NCBI GenBank assembly: GCA_965215165.1
Contig: CBDCCX010000006.1
Location: 3,162,001-3,226,000, forward strand
Reading direction: 5' to 3'
DNA: 64,000 bases
Source of the DNA: JANQRZ01 sp965215165
GTDB lineage: Bacteria; Bacteroidota; Rhodothermia; Rhodothermales; JANQRZ01
The notes beneath the pieces are model-generated. The model made no database searches. It was not told the origin of the DNA and saw only the letters and a program-made list of their open reading frames with translations. Position 1 is the stretch's first letter; every line of letters begins with the position of its first letter. The position numbers and the translations under genes are program-made. This document shows, piece after piece, positions 27,497-35,696 of the stretch.

Positions 27497-28699
27497 CTAC
27501 TCTTCATCCTCCAGACCCGGCTCATCCTCTAGACCCGGCTCCAGCAGCGGCGTCTGCAGCGACTCCTCGGGCACCACCTCGTCGTAGAACGACGTGTCCA
27601 TCCCGCGCGTCCCGAGGATCACCAGGAGCGGGAGGACGAAGAACACGAGGGCGACGTAGCCAAACGCGTAACCTCGGTTGCGGACCGCGAGCTCGCCGAG
27701 CTTTTCGGCCAGCCAGATCGGGATGTTGCGGATGAACGGGATCGGCCACAGGATGGCGATGCCGAAGACGTTGAAGCACAGGTGCGCGAAGGCGACCGTC
27801 AGCGCGGCCTCGCCGCCCACGCCGCCGTCGGCCAGCACGAGTGCGGCCAGCAGCGCCGTGATCGTAGTCCCGATGTTGGCCCCGAGCACGAACGGGAAGA
27901 TCTGGGCGACCGTCACGATCCCCGCGCCGACCATCGGGACCATCACGCTCGTCGTGATCGACGAGCTCTGGACCATCACCGTGATCAGGATACCGAAGAG
28001 GAAGGCCGCCGCTGGCCGGCCGAAGACGTACTTGTGGAGCAGCCGCTCGCTGCGCCCGAGCAGGAGGGCTCGCAGCAGCTTCACCAGGTAGCGCAGCGCC
28101 ACGAACAGCCCGACCACCCCGACCACGAGCACCACGACCCCGTTCTCGTTCGCCAGCCCGATGACGGCATTGGCGATCGGGTCGGTGATGACTTTGACCG
28201 GGCTGAGCAGGTCCGCCCCACCCACGCCGACGACGGCCTCCTCGAGCGCGTGCGCCGAGTGTGTGATGACCCCGGTGAACAGCTCCAGCGGGAAGAGCAG
28301 GGCGACCGCCAGGAGGTTGAAGAAGTCGTGGACCGTCGCCCCGGCCATCGCGCGGCGGAACTCGTCCTTGCGCGTGATGTGGCCGAGCGAGACGATGGTG
28401 TTAGTGACGCTCGTCCCGATGTTGGCCCCCATCACGATCGGGATCGCCCCGGCGACCGTCAGCCCGCCGCCGGCCACGATCCCGACGACCATCGAGGTGA
28501 CCGTCGAGGAGCTTTGGACGAGCGAGGTGGCGAGGATGCCGATGAACAGCCCGATGAACGGGTTGCCGGTCGTCCGCAGCAGGGCCTCGGCGACGCCCTT
28601 GCCCATCAGCTTGAACGAGTCGCCCATCAGCTCCAGGCTGACGAAGAAGAGCAGCAGGACGAGGACGAGCGAGAGAACTTGGAGGGCGCGCTTAGGCAT
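27497..28699 (-). CDS. Na/Pi cotransporter family protein
   Basis: The 400-residue inner-membrane protein contains two inverted repeats, each with the QSSS motif of the NptA/SLC34 family: LVQSSSTVTS (about 61-70) and MVQSSSITTS (about 243-252), paired with GANIGTSVTN and GANIGTTITA. These form the sodium- and phosphate-binding centre. About eight or nine hydrophobic segments are visible. The PhoU-like C-terminal domain of longer relatives is absent; instead the end is an acidic repeat (LEPGLEDEPGLEDEE) with a matching DNA duplication. It converges with ruvB 51 bases away. Confidence 0.9.
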   Translation of the reverse strand: MPKRALQVLSLVLVLLLFFVSLELMGDSFKLMGKGVAEALLRTTGNPFIGLFIGILATSLVQSSSTVTSMVVGIVAGGGLTVAGAIPIVMGANIGTSVTNTIVSLGHITRKDEFRRAMAGATVHDFFNLLAVALLFPLELFTGVITHSAHALEEAVVGVGGADLLSPVKVITDPIANAVIGLANENGVVVLVVGVVGLFVALRYLVKLLRALLLGRSERLLHKYVFGRPAAAFLFGILITVMVQSSSITTSVMVPMVGAGIVTVAQIFPFVLGANIGTTITALLAALVLADGGVGGEAALTVAFAHLCFNVFGIAILWPIPFIRNIPIWLAEKLGELAVRNRGYAFGYVALVFFVLPLLVILGTRGMDTSFYDEVVPEESLQTPLLEPGLEDEPGLEDEE

Positions 28700-28769
28700 A
28701 GAGGGGGAGCGAGGGAACGTTGCCGCCGAGCATAGCTCGGCAGAATAGCGGTGCCCACGCGGCGAAGGG

Positions 28770-29321
28770 TTACCGTTCTGTTAAGTCTGTCCAGACCGGC
28801 CGGAACAGGCTCACGACGGTTTGCCCGTAGCGCCGGCTCGTCTCGAGGGCCTCGTGCCCGCCGAAGTCGCGGTCCGCCCCGTGCTCGAGCACGAGCAGGC
28901 CGCCCGGCGCGAGGCGGGGCAGGGCGAGGTCGGGCAGCCGGTCTAGGGCGTCGAGCGCGTAGGGCGGATCGGCGAGGACCAGATCGTAGAGCGCCTCGTC
29001 GCGCCGGAGGAAGCGGAGCGCCTCGGCGCGGCGGACGGTGCACTGCGCCGCGAGGCCGAGCGCCTCGGCGTTGGCCCGCAGCGTGGCGAGGGCGGCCCCG
29101 CGCTGCTCGACGAACACCGCCGAGGCGGCTCCCCGGCTGAGGGCTTCGAGGCCGAGCGCCCCGCTCCCGGCAAAGAGGTCGAGCACGCGCGCGTCGGCGA
29201 GGTCGATCCGGCTGTGGGCGAGGTTGAAGATGGCCTCGCGCGTGCGGTCCGTCGTCGGCCGCGTCGCGCCCGTCGGCGCGCGGAGCCGCTGCCCCCGAAG
29301 CCTGCCGCCGACGATCCGCAT
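28770..29321 (-). CDS. rsmD: 16S rRNA (guanine(966)-N2)-methyltransferase
   Basis: The 183-residue RsmD-family enzyme starts with MRIVGGRLRGQRL and RPTTDRTREAIFN, has the SAM-binding loop VLDLFAGSGALGLEALSRGA (about 46-65) and the catalytic DPPY motif (about 117-120). It methylates G966 of 16S rRNA in the assembled 30S subunit. It is the last gene of a minus-strand operon (gap 5 bases after the actin-fold gene). coaD, its common partner, is not next to it. Confidence 0.95.
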   Translation of the reverse strand: MRIVGGRLRGQRLRAPTGATRPTTDRTREAIFNLAHSRIDLADARVLDLFAGSGALGLEALSRGAASAVFVEQRGAALATLRANAEALGLAAQCTVRRAEALRFLRRDEALYDLVLADPPYALDALDRLPDLALPRLAPGGLLVLEHGADRDFGGHEALETSRRYGQTVVSLFRPVWTDLTER

Positions 29322-29326
29322 GAGGG

Positions 29327-30247
29327 CTACCTCAGCAGCGCGCCGATCACCGGGACGTAGGCCGCGAGGCCGCGCACGTCGGTGCCGCTGCGGCCGGCGT
29401 CGAGGGCGTCGAGCGGATTGAGCGGCTCAGCCGGCAGCCCGAGGAGCGATTCGAGGCCGGCCGTCTCGGTTCCGCCGAGCTCGCCGTAGAGCGCCAAGCG
29501 GCCGATCTCGGAGACCGTCACCCCGTGGCGGTCCAGCAGCGCCGCCACGAAGTAGGCGTGGTCGTCCGCGTAGTCTTCGGCATAGTGCCCGGCGTGCCAC
29601 GTCGCGCCTCGGCACAGAGCGACCTCGAGGCGCGCGCCGTAGACCCCGGCGGCGAGCGTGAAGGGGGCGTCGTCGGCCGCCTCGGGCTCGTCAGTCTCGG
29701 GGAGGAGTCGGGCGAGAGCAGCGGCGGCGGCCCCGGCGGAGTCGGCGACCTCGTGGGTCCCCGCGTGCTCGCCGAGGCTGTCGGCCAGGCGCGCGAGGCG
29801 GGCGTGGACGGACTCGGAGAGCCGGAGGACGTGGTGCCAGTGGACGCTGCGGCCGTCGGGGAGGGTCTCGGTGCGGACGGGGGTGGCCGTGACGCGGACG
29901 GGCCGGGCGAGGCTCGCGTCGGAGAGCATGGCGGCCTCCTGCCGGAGCTGCTCGAAGCGCTCAGCCGGCGGCATCGCCTCGGGCAGCGGCGCGAAGAACG
30001 AAGTGCTGTTCCATCCGTGTACGGCCACCCAGAGCCGCCGCGCCTCGGTGCCCTCGAAGATCTCCGCGACGGCCGTAGCGACGGTGTCGAGGTGGCCCGG
30101 CCCGCTCAGGGTCAGCAGCGCCTCCTCGACCGAGAACTCGAACTCGCAGGCCCCGAGGCGGAGCAGCCGCGTCCGGCCGCCGTCGAGGGCGACCTCGGCG
30201 TAGCGCAGCACCCGGCCGTGCAGCTCGATACCGGCGCGAACCTCCAT
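29327..30247 (-). CDS. DUF3822/PilM-like actin-fold protein
   Basis: The 306-residue protein consists of two halves with ribonuclease-H-like (actin) topology: an N-terminal ELHGRVLRYAEVAL strand pair and a C-terminal LALYGELGG near residue 252, followed by LLGLPAEPLNPLDAL, which strongly recalls the end of PilM proteins of type IV pili. In Bacteroidota a DUF3822 protein of similar size lies next to rsmD, as here. Phosphate-loop residues of true ATPases are not obvious, so it may be a non-catalytic scaffold. It lies between a pseudopilin-like gene and rsmD on one transcript. Role unproven. Confidence 0.6.
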   Translation of the reverse strand: MEVRAGIELHGRVLRYAEVALDGGRTRLLRLGACEFEFSVEEALLTLSGPGHLDTVATAVAEIFEGTEARRLWVAVHGWNSTSFFAPLPEAMPPAERFEQLRQEAAMLSDASLARPVRVTATPVRTETLPDGRSVHWHHVLRLSESVHARLARLADSLGEHAGTHEVADSAGAAAAALARLLPETDEPEAADDAPFTLAAGVYGARLEVALCRGATWHAGHYAEDYADDHAYFVAALLDRHGVTVSEIGRLALYGELGGTETAGLESLLGLPAEPLNPLDALDAGRSGTDVRGLAAYVPVIGALLR

Positions 30248-30276
30248 CCCGTCGTCCCCTCTCGCGTGTGCCGGCG

Positions 30277-30756
30277 CTATTCCCAGCTCGCAGCGTTGAG
30301 CATCCCGGCGGCGCGCTCCGGGTTGTCGGTCCCGACGAAATCGTCCGAGGCCGGGTCCTCGAGGAGGTAGACGCGCACGCCGGTGCTGTCGTCGCGCACC
30401 ACGTCGAGGTTGAAGCGCTCGCCGGTGCGGGGCGAGTAGATCAGCGAGTCGAGGTCGAGCGAGCGGCCCTCGAAGATGCTGTCGCGCTTGGCGACGAAGA
30501 ACGAGTCCGAGCGCATCAGCATCACGAGCGAGTCGAGCGTCGTCGGGTAGCGGTTGTACTCGAACTCGTAGTTCCGCATCGCGTCGCGGATGGTGCTCAT
30601 GCGGTCGCGGGTCTCCTCGGTGAGGGCCAGCTCGTTCTGGAACGCCTCCTGCGGCCCCCGGATGCTGCGGAAGAGCAGGTAGCCGAGCACGACGATGGCG
30701 ACGAGGAGGACGACCTGGACGGCGGTGCGGGCCGCGTTACTAGCCAGAATAGCCAT
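30277..30756 (-). CDS. Single-pass membrane protein with pseudopilin-like architecture
   Basis: Starting at ATG 30756 (upstream frame is Pro/Arg-rich and not credible) the protein has 159 residues. Residues 12-28 form one membrane helix, continuing into a long helix with ETRDRMSTIRDAMRNYEFEYNRYPTTL, the STIRDAMRNY..NRYPT pattern found after the N-terminal helix of type II secretion pseudopilins. A processing site with Glu at +5 is lacking, so it is not a canonical pilin. The C-terminal domain is beta-rich (IYSPRTGERFNLDV). It is first of three genes with the actin-fold protein and rsmD, hinting at a minimal envelope assembly. Confidence 0.6.
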   Translation of the reverse strand: MAILASNAARTAVQVVLLVAIVVLGYLLFRSIRGPQEAFQNELALTEETRDRMSTIRDAMRNYEFEYNRYPTTLDSLVMLMRSDSFFVAKRDSIFEGRSLDLDSLIYSPRTGERFNLDVVRDDSTGVRVYLLEDPASDDFVGTDNPERAAGMLNAASWE

Positions 30757-30936
30757 GGCACGAAGGACCCTGGTTGGGTGAGGAGGGCGAGGAGACCGCG
30801 CCGGACGGCGAGGCGTCCGCAAAATACTCGGCGGCTTTCTCAAAAAGCAACCGGAGGCAGAATACGGAAGATGAGGATAGAGAGTCGGTGGACGCTCCGG
30901 CAGGCGTCCAGGCCCCACCGGTCGCGCCAGATGGAA

Positions 30937-30943
30937 TAGCTTG
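30937..30943 (+). promoter_or_regulatory. Putative -10-like element before pdxJ (TAGCTTG)
   Basis: TAGCTTG ends 39 bases before the pdxJ ATG, identical spacing to the element before rnc. Confidence 0.35.
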
Positions 30944-30982
30944 CGCCCGTCTCCCCGTCCTACGGTCCCACCGTCTCCCCGA

Positions 30983-31762
30983 ATGACCTCCCTCAGCGTC
31001 AACCTCAACAAGGTCGCGCTCCTCCGCAACGCCCGCGACCTCGGCGTGCCGAGCGTCGAGCACGCCGCGCGCCTCTGCCTCCGCGCCGGGGCCGACGGCC
31101 TGACCGTCCACCCGCGCCCCGACGAGCGCCACATCCGGCCCGCCGACGTGACGGCCCTGGCCGCCGTGCTCGCCGCCGAAGGGGGCCGGGCCGAGTTCAA
31201 CGTCGAGGGCAATCCGTTCGCCGAAGCGGGGGGGACCTACCCCGGCTTCCTCGCGCTCGCCGCCCGCGCGCACGACGCCGGGGGCCTCGCGCAGTGCACG
31301 CTCGTGCCCGACACGCCGGGGCAGCGCACCTCGGATCATGGCTGGAACCTCGAGCAAGACGCCGCTCGGCTCGCGCCGGCCATCGAAGAGATCAAGCGCC
31401 TCGGCTGCCGCGTCAGCCTCTTCATGGACGCCGACGCCGAGGCCATGGCCGCCGCGGCGGACCTGGGCGCGGACCGCGCGGAGCTGTACACCGAACCCTA
31501 CGCCATCGCCTTCGCGGCCGGCGATGTGTCGGCCGAACTGGCACGCTTCGCCGAGGCGGCGGCGGCGGCGCAGGCGGCCGGCCTCGGGGTCAACGCCGGG
31601 CACGACCTGAACCTCGACAACCTCGGCCCGTTCATCCACGCCGTCCCCGGCGTGCTCGAGGTCTCCATCGGGCACGCCCTCACGGCCGACGCGCTCTGGC
31701 TCGGCCTCCCCGCCGCCGTCGCCGCCTACCGGCAGGCCCTCACTACCGCCGCCCATGCCTGA
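30983..31762 (+). CDS. pdxJ: Pyridoxine 5'-phosphate synthase
   Basis: The 259-residue TIM-barrel enzyme opens with LSVNLNKVALLRNARD, where the Asn-Lys pair is part of the active site, and has GLTVHPRPDERHI (about 35-47), EFNVEGNP with the catalytic Glu, QCTLVPD and the phosphate-binding GVNAGHDLNLDN (about 203-214). It condenses 1-deoxyxylulose 5-phosphate with aminoacetone phosphate to make pyridoxine 5'-phosphate, the last step of DXP-dependent vitamin B6 synthesis. ATG 30983 is chosen because residues before it are Pro/Arg-rich. The 3' end overlaps era by 8 bases, so the two are co-translated. Confidence 0.96.
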   Translation: MTSLSVNLNKVALLRNARDLGVPSVEHAARLCLRAGADGLTVHPRPDERHIRPADVTALAAVLAAEGGRAEFNVEGNPFAEAGGTYPGFLALAARAHDAGGLAQCTLVPDTPGQRTSDHGWNLEQDAARLAPAIEEIKRLGCRVSLFMDADAEAMAAAADLGADRAELYTEPYAIAFAAGDVSAELARFAEAAAAAQAAGLGVNAGHDLNLDNLGPFIHAVPGVLEVSIGHALTADALWLGLPAAVAAYRQALTTAAHA

Positions 31763-32789
31763 GGATCTCTCACCGGACGAGTTCGCACCAGACAAGTCTG
31801 CGCCGGACGAGGCCGTGCCGGACGAGGCCGTGCCAGACAAGTCTGCGCCGGACGAGCTCGCACCAGACGAGGCCGTGCCGGACACGCCCGAGGGCTTCGA
31901 CTTCGACCCGGCCACGCACCGCAGCGGCTACGCGGCGCTCGTCGGCCCGCCCAACGTCGGCAAGTCGACCCTGATGAACGCGCTCGTCGGGCGCAAGCTC
32001 TCCATCGTGACCGCCAAGCCGAGCACGACCCGGCACCGCGTGCTCGGCATCCTCTCGGGCGACGCCTACCAGGTCGTGTTCCTCGACACGCCCGGCATCG
32101 TCCGCCCGCAGTACCGCCTCCACGAGGCCATGATGCACGCCGTCGACTTCGCGGTCGCCGACGCGGACGTGCTGCTCTTCATGGTCGACGCCTCGCACGC
32201 CGGCGTCCCCGACAAGGCCCTCGCCCGCATCGCCGACCGGCCGGCACTGCTGCTGCTCAACAAGATCGACCTGATCGCGCAGGAGGAGGCCCTGCCGCTG
32301 GTCGAGCGCTACACCGCGCTCCGCGCCTTCGATGCCGTGATCCCGGTCTCGGCCAAGACCGGCTTCAACCTCGGCACCGTCCGCGACCAGATCCTCGAGC
32401 GCCTCCCGCCCGGCCCGCCGTATTACCCGAAGGACCAGCTCTCGGAGCACCCCGAGCGGTTCTTCGTCTCCGAGATCATCCGCGAGAAGGTGTTCGAGCT
32501 GTACCGCAACGAGATCCCGTACTCGACCCAGGTCAACGTCGTCGCCTTCGAGGAGCGACCGGGCGAGAAGGACTTCATCGACGCCGAGATCGTGGTCGAG
32601 CGCGACTCGCAGAAGGGCATCCTGATCGGCAAGGGTGGCAGCGGGCTCAAGCGGCTCGGGCAGTTCGCCCGGCGCGACATCGAGGCCTTCCTCGAGACGG
32701 GCGTCTACCTCCAGCTCCACGTCAAGGCCCGGGCCGACTGGCGCAACCGCCCAGGCTTCCTGCGCTCGTTCGGGTACGACATTCGCTGA
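31755..32789 (+). CDS. era: GTPase Era with an N-terminal pentapeptide-repeat extension
   Basis: The 344-residue Era has G1 GPPNVGKST (about 64-72), G3 DTPG, G4 NKID (about 177) and the C-terminal KH domain with ILIGKGGSGLKRLG (about 293). It binds the 3' end of 16S rRNA during 30S maturation. Residues 5-44 precede the G domain and form eight tandem pentapeptides of the pattern x-x-Pro-Asp-(Glu/Lys/Thr), with alternating SAPDE, AVPDE and similar units; ordinary Era proteins lack this. The DNA is correspondingly a 15-bp tandem repeat. The start overlapping pdxJ is the only ATG in place. Confidence 0.96.
   Translation: MPEDLSPDEFAPDKSAPDEAVPDEAVPDKSAPDELAPDEAVPDTPEGFDFDPATHRSGYAALVGPPNVGKSTLMNALVGRKLSIVTAKPSTTRHRVLGILSGDAYQVVFLDTPGIVRPQYRLHEAMMHAVDFAVADADVLLFMVDASHAGVPDKALARIADRPALLLLNKIDLIAQEEALPLVERYTALRAFDAVIPVSAKTGFNLGTVRDQILERLPPGPPYYPKDQLSEHPERFFVSEIIREKVFELYRNEIPYSTQVNVVAFEERPGEKDFIDAEIVVERDSQKGILIGKGGSGLKRLGQFARRDIEAFLETGVYLQLHVKARADWRNRPGFLRSFGYDIR
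31767..31886 (+). repeat. Eight 15-bp tandem repeats encoding the Era N-terminal tail
   Basis: Units such as CTCGCACCAGACGAG, TCTGCGCCGGACGAG and GCCGTGCCGGACGAG follow each other without gaps, in frame with era. Copies differ at third positions and at the first two codons, so the array has diverged but can still change length by slippage. Confidence 0.85.
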
Positions 32790-32845
32790 GGCCCGGCACC
32801 CGGCCCGGCTCCGGCAACCCCGCGCGGTCGGCGGCGTAGAGGAGC

Positions 32846-32852
32846 TATCTTG
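32846..32852 (+). promoter_or_regulatory. Putative -10-like element before the TPR gene (TATCTTG)
   Basis: TATCTTG lies about 100 bases before the TPR start, with a second similar element, TATCTTA, at 32867-32873. Either could start a transcript separate from era. Confidence 0.25.
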
Positions 32853-32953
32853 CCGGGACCATGGGGTATCTTACCCGCGCCCGGAGGCCCAGCCCTGCGA
32901 GGCGGGCCGCACCCTGACTCCGCAATCATGACTCTGCAAGCACACGACTGAGC

Positions 32954-34375
32954 ATGTTCGAGTTCGAAGACTACGACGAAGGCCGGGGCGACGAGGCGAT
33001 GCGCGACCTCGTCGCGGCCTACGAGGACGACGTGCAGGACGGCGGCGAGGGCTACTTCGATTCCGAGGCGCTGGAAGAAATTGCCACCTACTACTTCGAG
33101 CGCGGCCGCTTCGACGCCGCCCTCGGCGTGATCGACCGGCTGGTGGCGGCGCACCCCTACTCGTCCGACGCCTGGATGCGGCGCGGCGTGCTGCTGGGCC
33201 ACCTCGACCGCGACGACGAGGCGCTCGCCGCCTACGACGAGGCCCTCGCGCTCAACCCGGTCGACCCCGAGACGCTCCTCAACCGCGGCCTGGCGCTCGA
33301 CAACCTCGACCGCCCCGACGAAGCCCTCGCCACCTACGACCGGGTGCTCGAGCTCGACCCGCTCAACGAGGAGGCGCTCTTCAACCAGGGCGTCACGCTC
33401 GAGAAGCTGGAGCGCTTCGACGAGGCCGTGGACGCCCTCACGCGCTGCGCCGAGCTGCACCCCGAGCACCCCGAGATCTGGTACGAGCTCGGCTACTGCC
33501 TCGACCAGGCCGAGCGCTTTGACGAGAGCGTCGCCGCCTACGACCGGCAGATCGACCTCGACCCGTACTCGCAGAACGCGTGGTACAACCGCGCCATCGT
33601 GCTCAACCGGATGGAGCGCTACGCCGACGCCGTCGCGTCCTACGACTTCGCCCTGGTGATCGACGACGCCTTCGCCTCGGCCCACTACAACCGCGGCAAC
33701 GCGCTCGCCAACATGGGCGAGCTGGGCGAGGCCGTGGCGAGCTACCTCAAGGTGCTCGAGTACGAGGAGGGCGACGCGGCGACGTTCTACAACATCGGGC
33801 TGGCCTACGAGGAACTGGAGGACTACGCGACGGCAGTGACCTACTTCCGCCGCGCCGTGCAGGATGACCCCGAGTACCCCGAGGCGTGGTACGGCATGGG
33901 CTGCTGCTACGACGCGCTCGAGCGCCACACCGACGCGCTCCGCGCCTTCGCCCGCGCCCTGCAGCTCCGCCCCGAGGTCGGCGAGTTCTGGTATGCCCGC
34001 GCCGACAGCGAGTACAACGCCGGCCTGCTGGCCGAGTCGCTGCGCTCGTACGCCCGCGTGGTCGAGCTGGAGCCGGAGAACGAGGAGGCGTGGCTGGACT
34101 TGGGCGAGACGCTCTTCGAGTCGGGCCGGCTGGACGAGTCGCTGGCGGCCTACCGCCGGGCCGCCGAGGTGGCCCCCGCGCTCGGCGAGGCGCAGGTCCA
34201 CCAGGCCAAAGTCCTCTTCGCGCTCGGCCGGCACGACGAGGCCGTGGCCGCGCTCAAGCGGGCCTTCGAGCTGGACCCGTCGGTCCGCGACGAGGTGCGG
34301 CACCACTACCCGGACCTGGCCTCCGACGCCCGCCTCCGCTCGCTCTTCGACGAGCGCTCCCGCCGCACCCGCTGA
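32954..34375 (+). CDS. Tetratricopeptide-repeat protein
   Basis: The 473-residue soluble protein consists almost entirely of about twelve TPR units of 34 residues, for example AWMRRGVLLGHLDRDDEALAA and AWYNRAIVLNRMERYADAVAS, each with the canonical Trp/Gly/Tyr/Ala/Pro positions. There is no signal peptide, membrane helix or catalytic domain. It should be a protein-protein scaffold; similar long TPR proteins are widespread in Rhodothermales without a set role. It stands alone between era and pgeF. The N-terminus is very acidic (MFEFEDYDEGRGDEA). Confidence 0.85.
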   Translation: MFEFEDYDEGRGDEAMRDLVAAYEDDVQDGGEGYFDSEALEEIATYYFERGRFDAALGVIDRLVAAHPYSSDAWMRRGVLLGHLDRDDEALAAYDEALALNPVDPETLLNRGLALDNLDRPDEALATYDRVLELDPLNEEALFNQGVTLEKLERFDEAVDALTRCAELHPEHPEIWYELGYCLDQAERFDESVAAYDRQIDLDPYSQNAWYNRAIVLNRMERYADAVASYDFALVIDDAFASAHYNRGNALANMGELGEAVASYLKVLEYEEGDAATFYNIGLAYEELEDYATAVTYFRRAVQDDPEYPEAWYGMGCCYDALERHTDALRAFARALQLRPEVGEFWYARADSEYNAGLLAESLRSYARVVELEPENEEAWLDLGETLFESGRLDESLAAYRRAAEVAPALGEAQVHQAKVLFALGRHDEAVAALKRAFELDPSVRDEVRHHYPDLASDARLRSLFDERSRRTR

Positions 34376-34401
34376 TGCCGCCCTTCCAAATTGCCTGTGC
34401 C

Positions 34402-34429
34402 CCAGGGGCGACCGGCCGGTCGCCCCTAC
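34402..34429. repeat. GC palindrome copy (REP-like)
   Basis: AGGGGCGACCGG/CCGGTCGCCCCT is a perfect 24-base palindrome, 26 bases after the TPR stop and 15 bases before the pgeF ATG. In RNA it would form a strong hairpin near the pgeF ribosome-binding region. Confidence 0.8.
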
Positions 34430-34444
34430 CTGTTTGACACCGCT

Positions 34445-35197
34445 ATGGAAATCGCTACCCTCGACCTGATCCGCCCCGCCATCTTCGCCGATCTGCCGGG
34501 CATCACCGCCGGGTTCAGCACGCGGGCTGGCGGTGTGAGCGAGGCCCCGTTCGACTCGCTCAACCTCGGCTTCTCGACGGGCGACGACGAGGCGGCGGTG
34601 CGCGAGAACCGGCGGCGGTTGCTCGGCGCGCTCGGCTTCTCGGTGGACGACCTCGCCACGGCGGGGCAGGTCCACGGTGTGCACGTCAGGACGGTCCGCG
34701 AGGCGGGGCACGCCGAGCAGACCGACGGCCTCGTGACGAGCCGGCGCGGCTTGGCGCTCGGCATCTTGGTAGCGGACTGCGGCGCGGTCCTGCTGGCCGA
34801 TGCCAAGGTGGGCGTCGTCGGGGCGTGCCATGCCGGGTGGCGCGGCGCGGCCGGCGGCATCCCCACCGAGACCATCGAGGCGATGCGGAAGCTGGGCGCG
34901 GAGCCGGCGCGGATGCGTGCCTGGGTCAGTCCGTGCATCGGCCCGGCCGACTTCGAGGTCGGCATCGAGGTGGCGCACCAGTTCGACGACGAGCAGGTGC
35001 TGCACCGGCCCGAGTGGCCGAAGCCCCACGTCGATCTCCCCGGCGCGATCGTGACCCAGCTCCTCAGGACCGGCCTCGACCGGGCGCGCATCGAGGTCGA
35101 GGGCAGCAGCACGTTCGACACGGACCGCTTTTTCTCGTACCGCGCCTGCGCCGGGACGACGGGCCGGATGATGGGCGTGATCGGGCTGGCGACGTGA
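34445..35197 (+). CDS. pgeF: Peptidoglycan editing factor PgeF / laccase-domain protein (YfiH family)
   Basis: The 250-residue protein has the family landmarks: GFSTRAGGVS near the N-terminus, GQVHG (about 75), LVADCGAVLL (about 107), the metal-binding CHAGWRGAAGG (about 126-136) and SPCIGP (about 159). Members act on purine nucleosides or correct misincorporated residues in peptidoglycan precursors. The ATG at 34445 is chosen because the longer frame would be translated through the palindromic repeat. Likely co-transcribed with the DoxX-like gene 10 bases downstream. Confidence 0.93.
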   Translation: MEIATLDLIRPAIFADLPGITAGFSTRAGGVSEAPFDSLNLGFSTGDDEAAVRENRRRLLGALGFSVDDLATAGQVHGVHVRTVREAGHAEQTDGLVTSRRGLALGILVADCGAVLLADAKVGVVGACHAGWRGAAGGIPTETIEAMRKLGAEPARMRAWVSPCIGPADFEVGIEVAHQFDDEQVLHRPEWPKPHVDLPGAIVTQLLRTGLDRARIEVEGSSTFDTDRFFSYRACAGTTGRMMGVIGLAT

Positions 35198-35207
35198 CTG
35201 CGCTCCG

Positions 35208-35588
35208 ATGAGGGACTTCTCGCTCGGGCTGATCTCGGTGCTGTTCGTGGCGGCAGGTGTGCTCCACTTCGTGTGGCCCGAGGTGTACGCCCGCGTAATT
35301 CCGCCGTACCTCCCGTTCCCGTTCGCGCTCGTCTACCTCAGCGGCCTCGCCGAGATCGTGGGCGGAGTCGGCGTGCTAGTCCCGAGGATGCGAGCGTGGG
35401 CGGGCTGGGGCCTGATCGCGCTCCTGGTGACCGTCTTCCCGGCGAACCTCTACATGGCGATGCATCCGGCGGAGGTCGGGCTGGCTGGGGCCGAGGTCGG
35501 GCTGTGGCTCCGGCTGCCGCTCCAACTCGTCCTCATGGCGTGGGTGTGGTGGGCGACCCAGCCGAGGGGACGCACGAGCCGGCGGTGA
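35208..35588 (+). CDS. DoxX-like small membrane protein
   Basis: The 126-residue protein has four hydrophobic helices (about 7-23, 36-54, 63-79, 98-115). LFVAAGVLHFVWPEVYARVIPPYLP followed by SGLAEIVGGVGVL is typical of the DoxX-related family of small membrane proteins. Biochemical function in this branch is not defined. The gene starts 10 bases after pgeF and is probably in its operon. Confidence 0.8.
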   Translation: MRDFSLGLISVLFVAAGVLHFVWPEVYARVIPPYLPFPFALVYLSGLAEIVGGVGVLVPRMRAWAGWGLIALLVTVFPANLYMAMHPAEVGLAGAEVGLWLRLPLQLVLMAWVWWATQPRGRTSRR

Positions 35589-35604
35589 AGCCGTGTCGCG
35601 TCCA

Positions 35605-35634
35605 GCCGATACAGTCGGTGCCGATACAGTCGGC
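35605..35634. repeat. 15-bp tandem duplication
   Basis: GCCGATACAGTCGGT and GCCGATACAGTCGGC stand side by side in the 108-base gap before the PAP2 gene. Each unit contains an imperfect inverted repeat (CCGA...TCGG), so the pair may be two operator sites. Confidence 0.6.
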
Positions 35635-35696
35635 GGGCAAAGCGCGCGGCGCGCCCAGTCGTTTTCCCTCTGTCGTTCTCTGCTCCCGTTCTGCCG

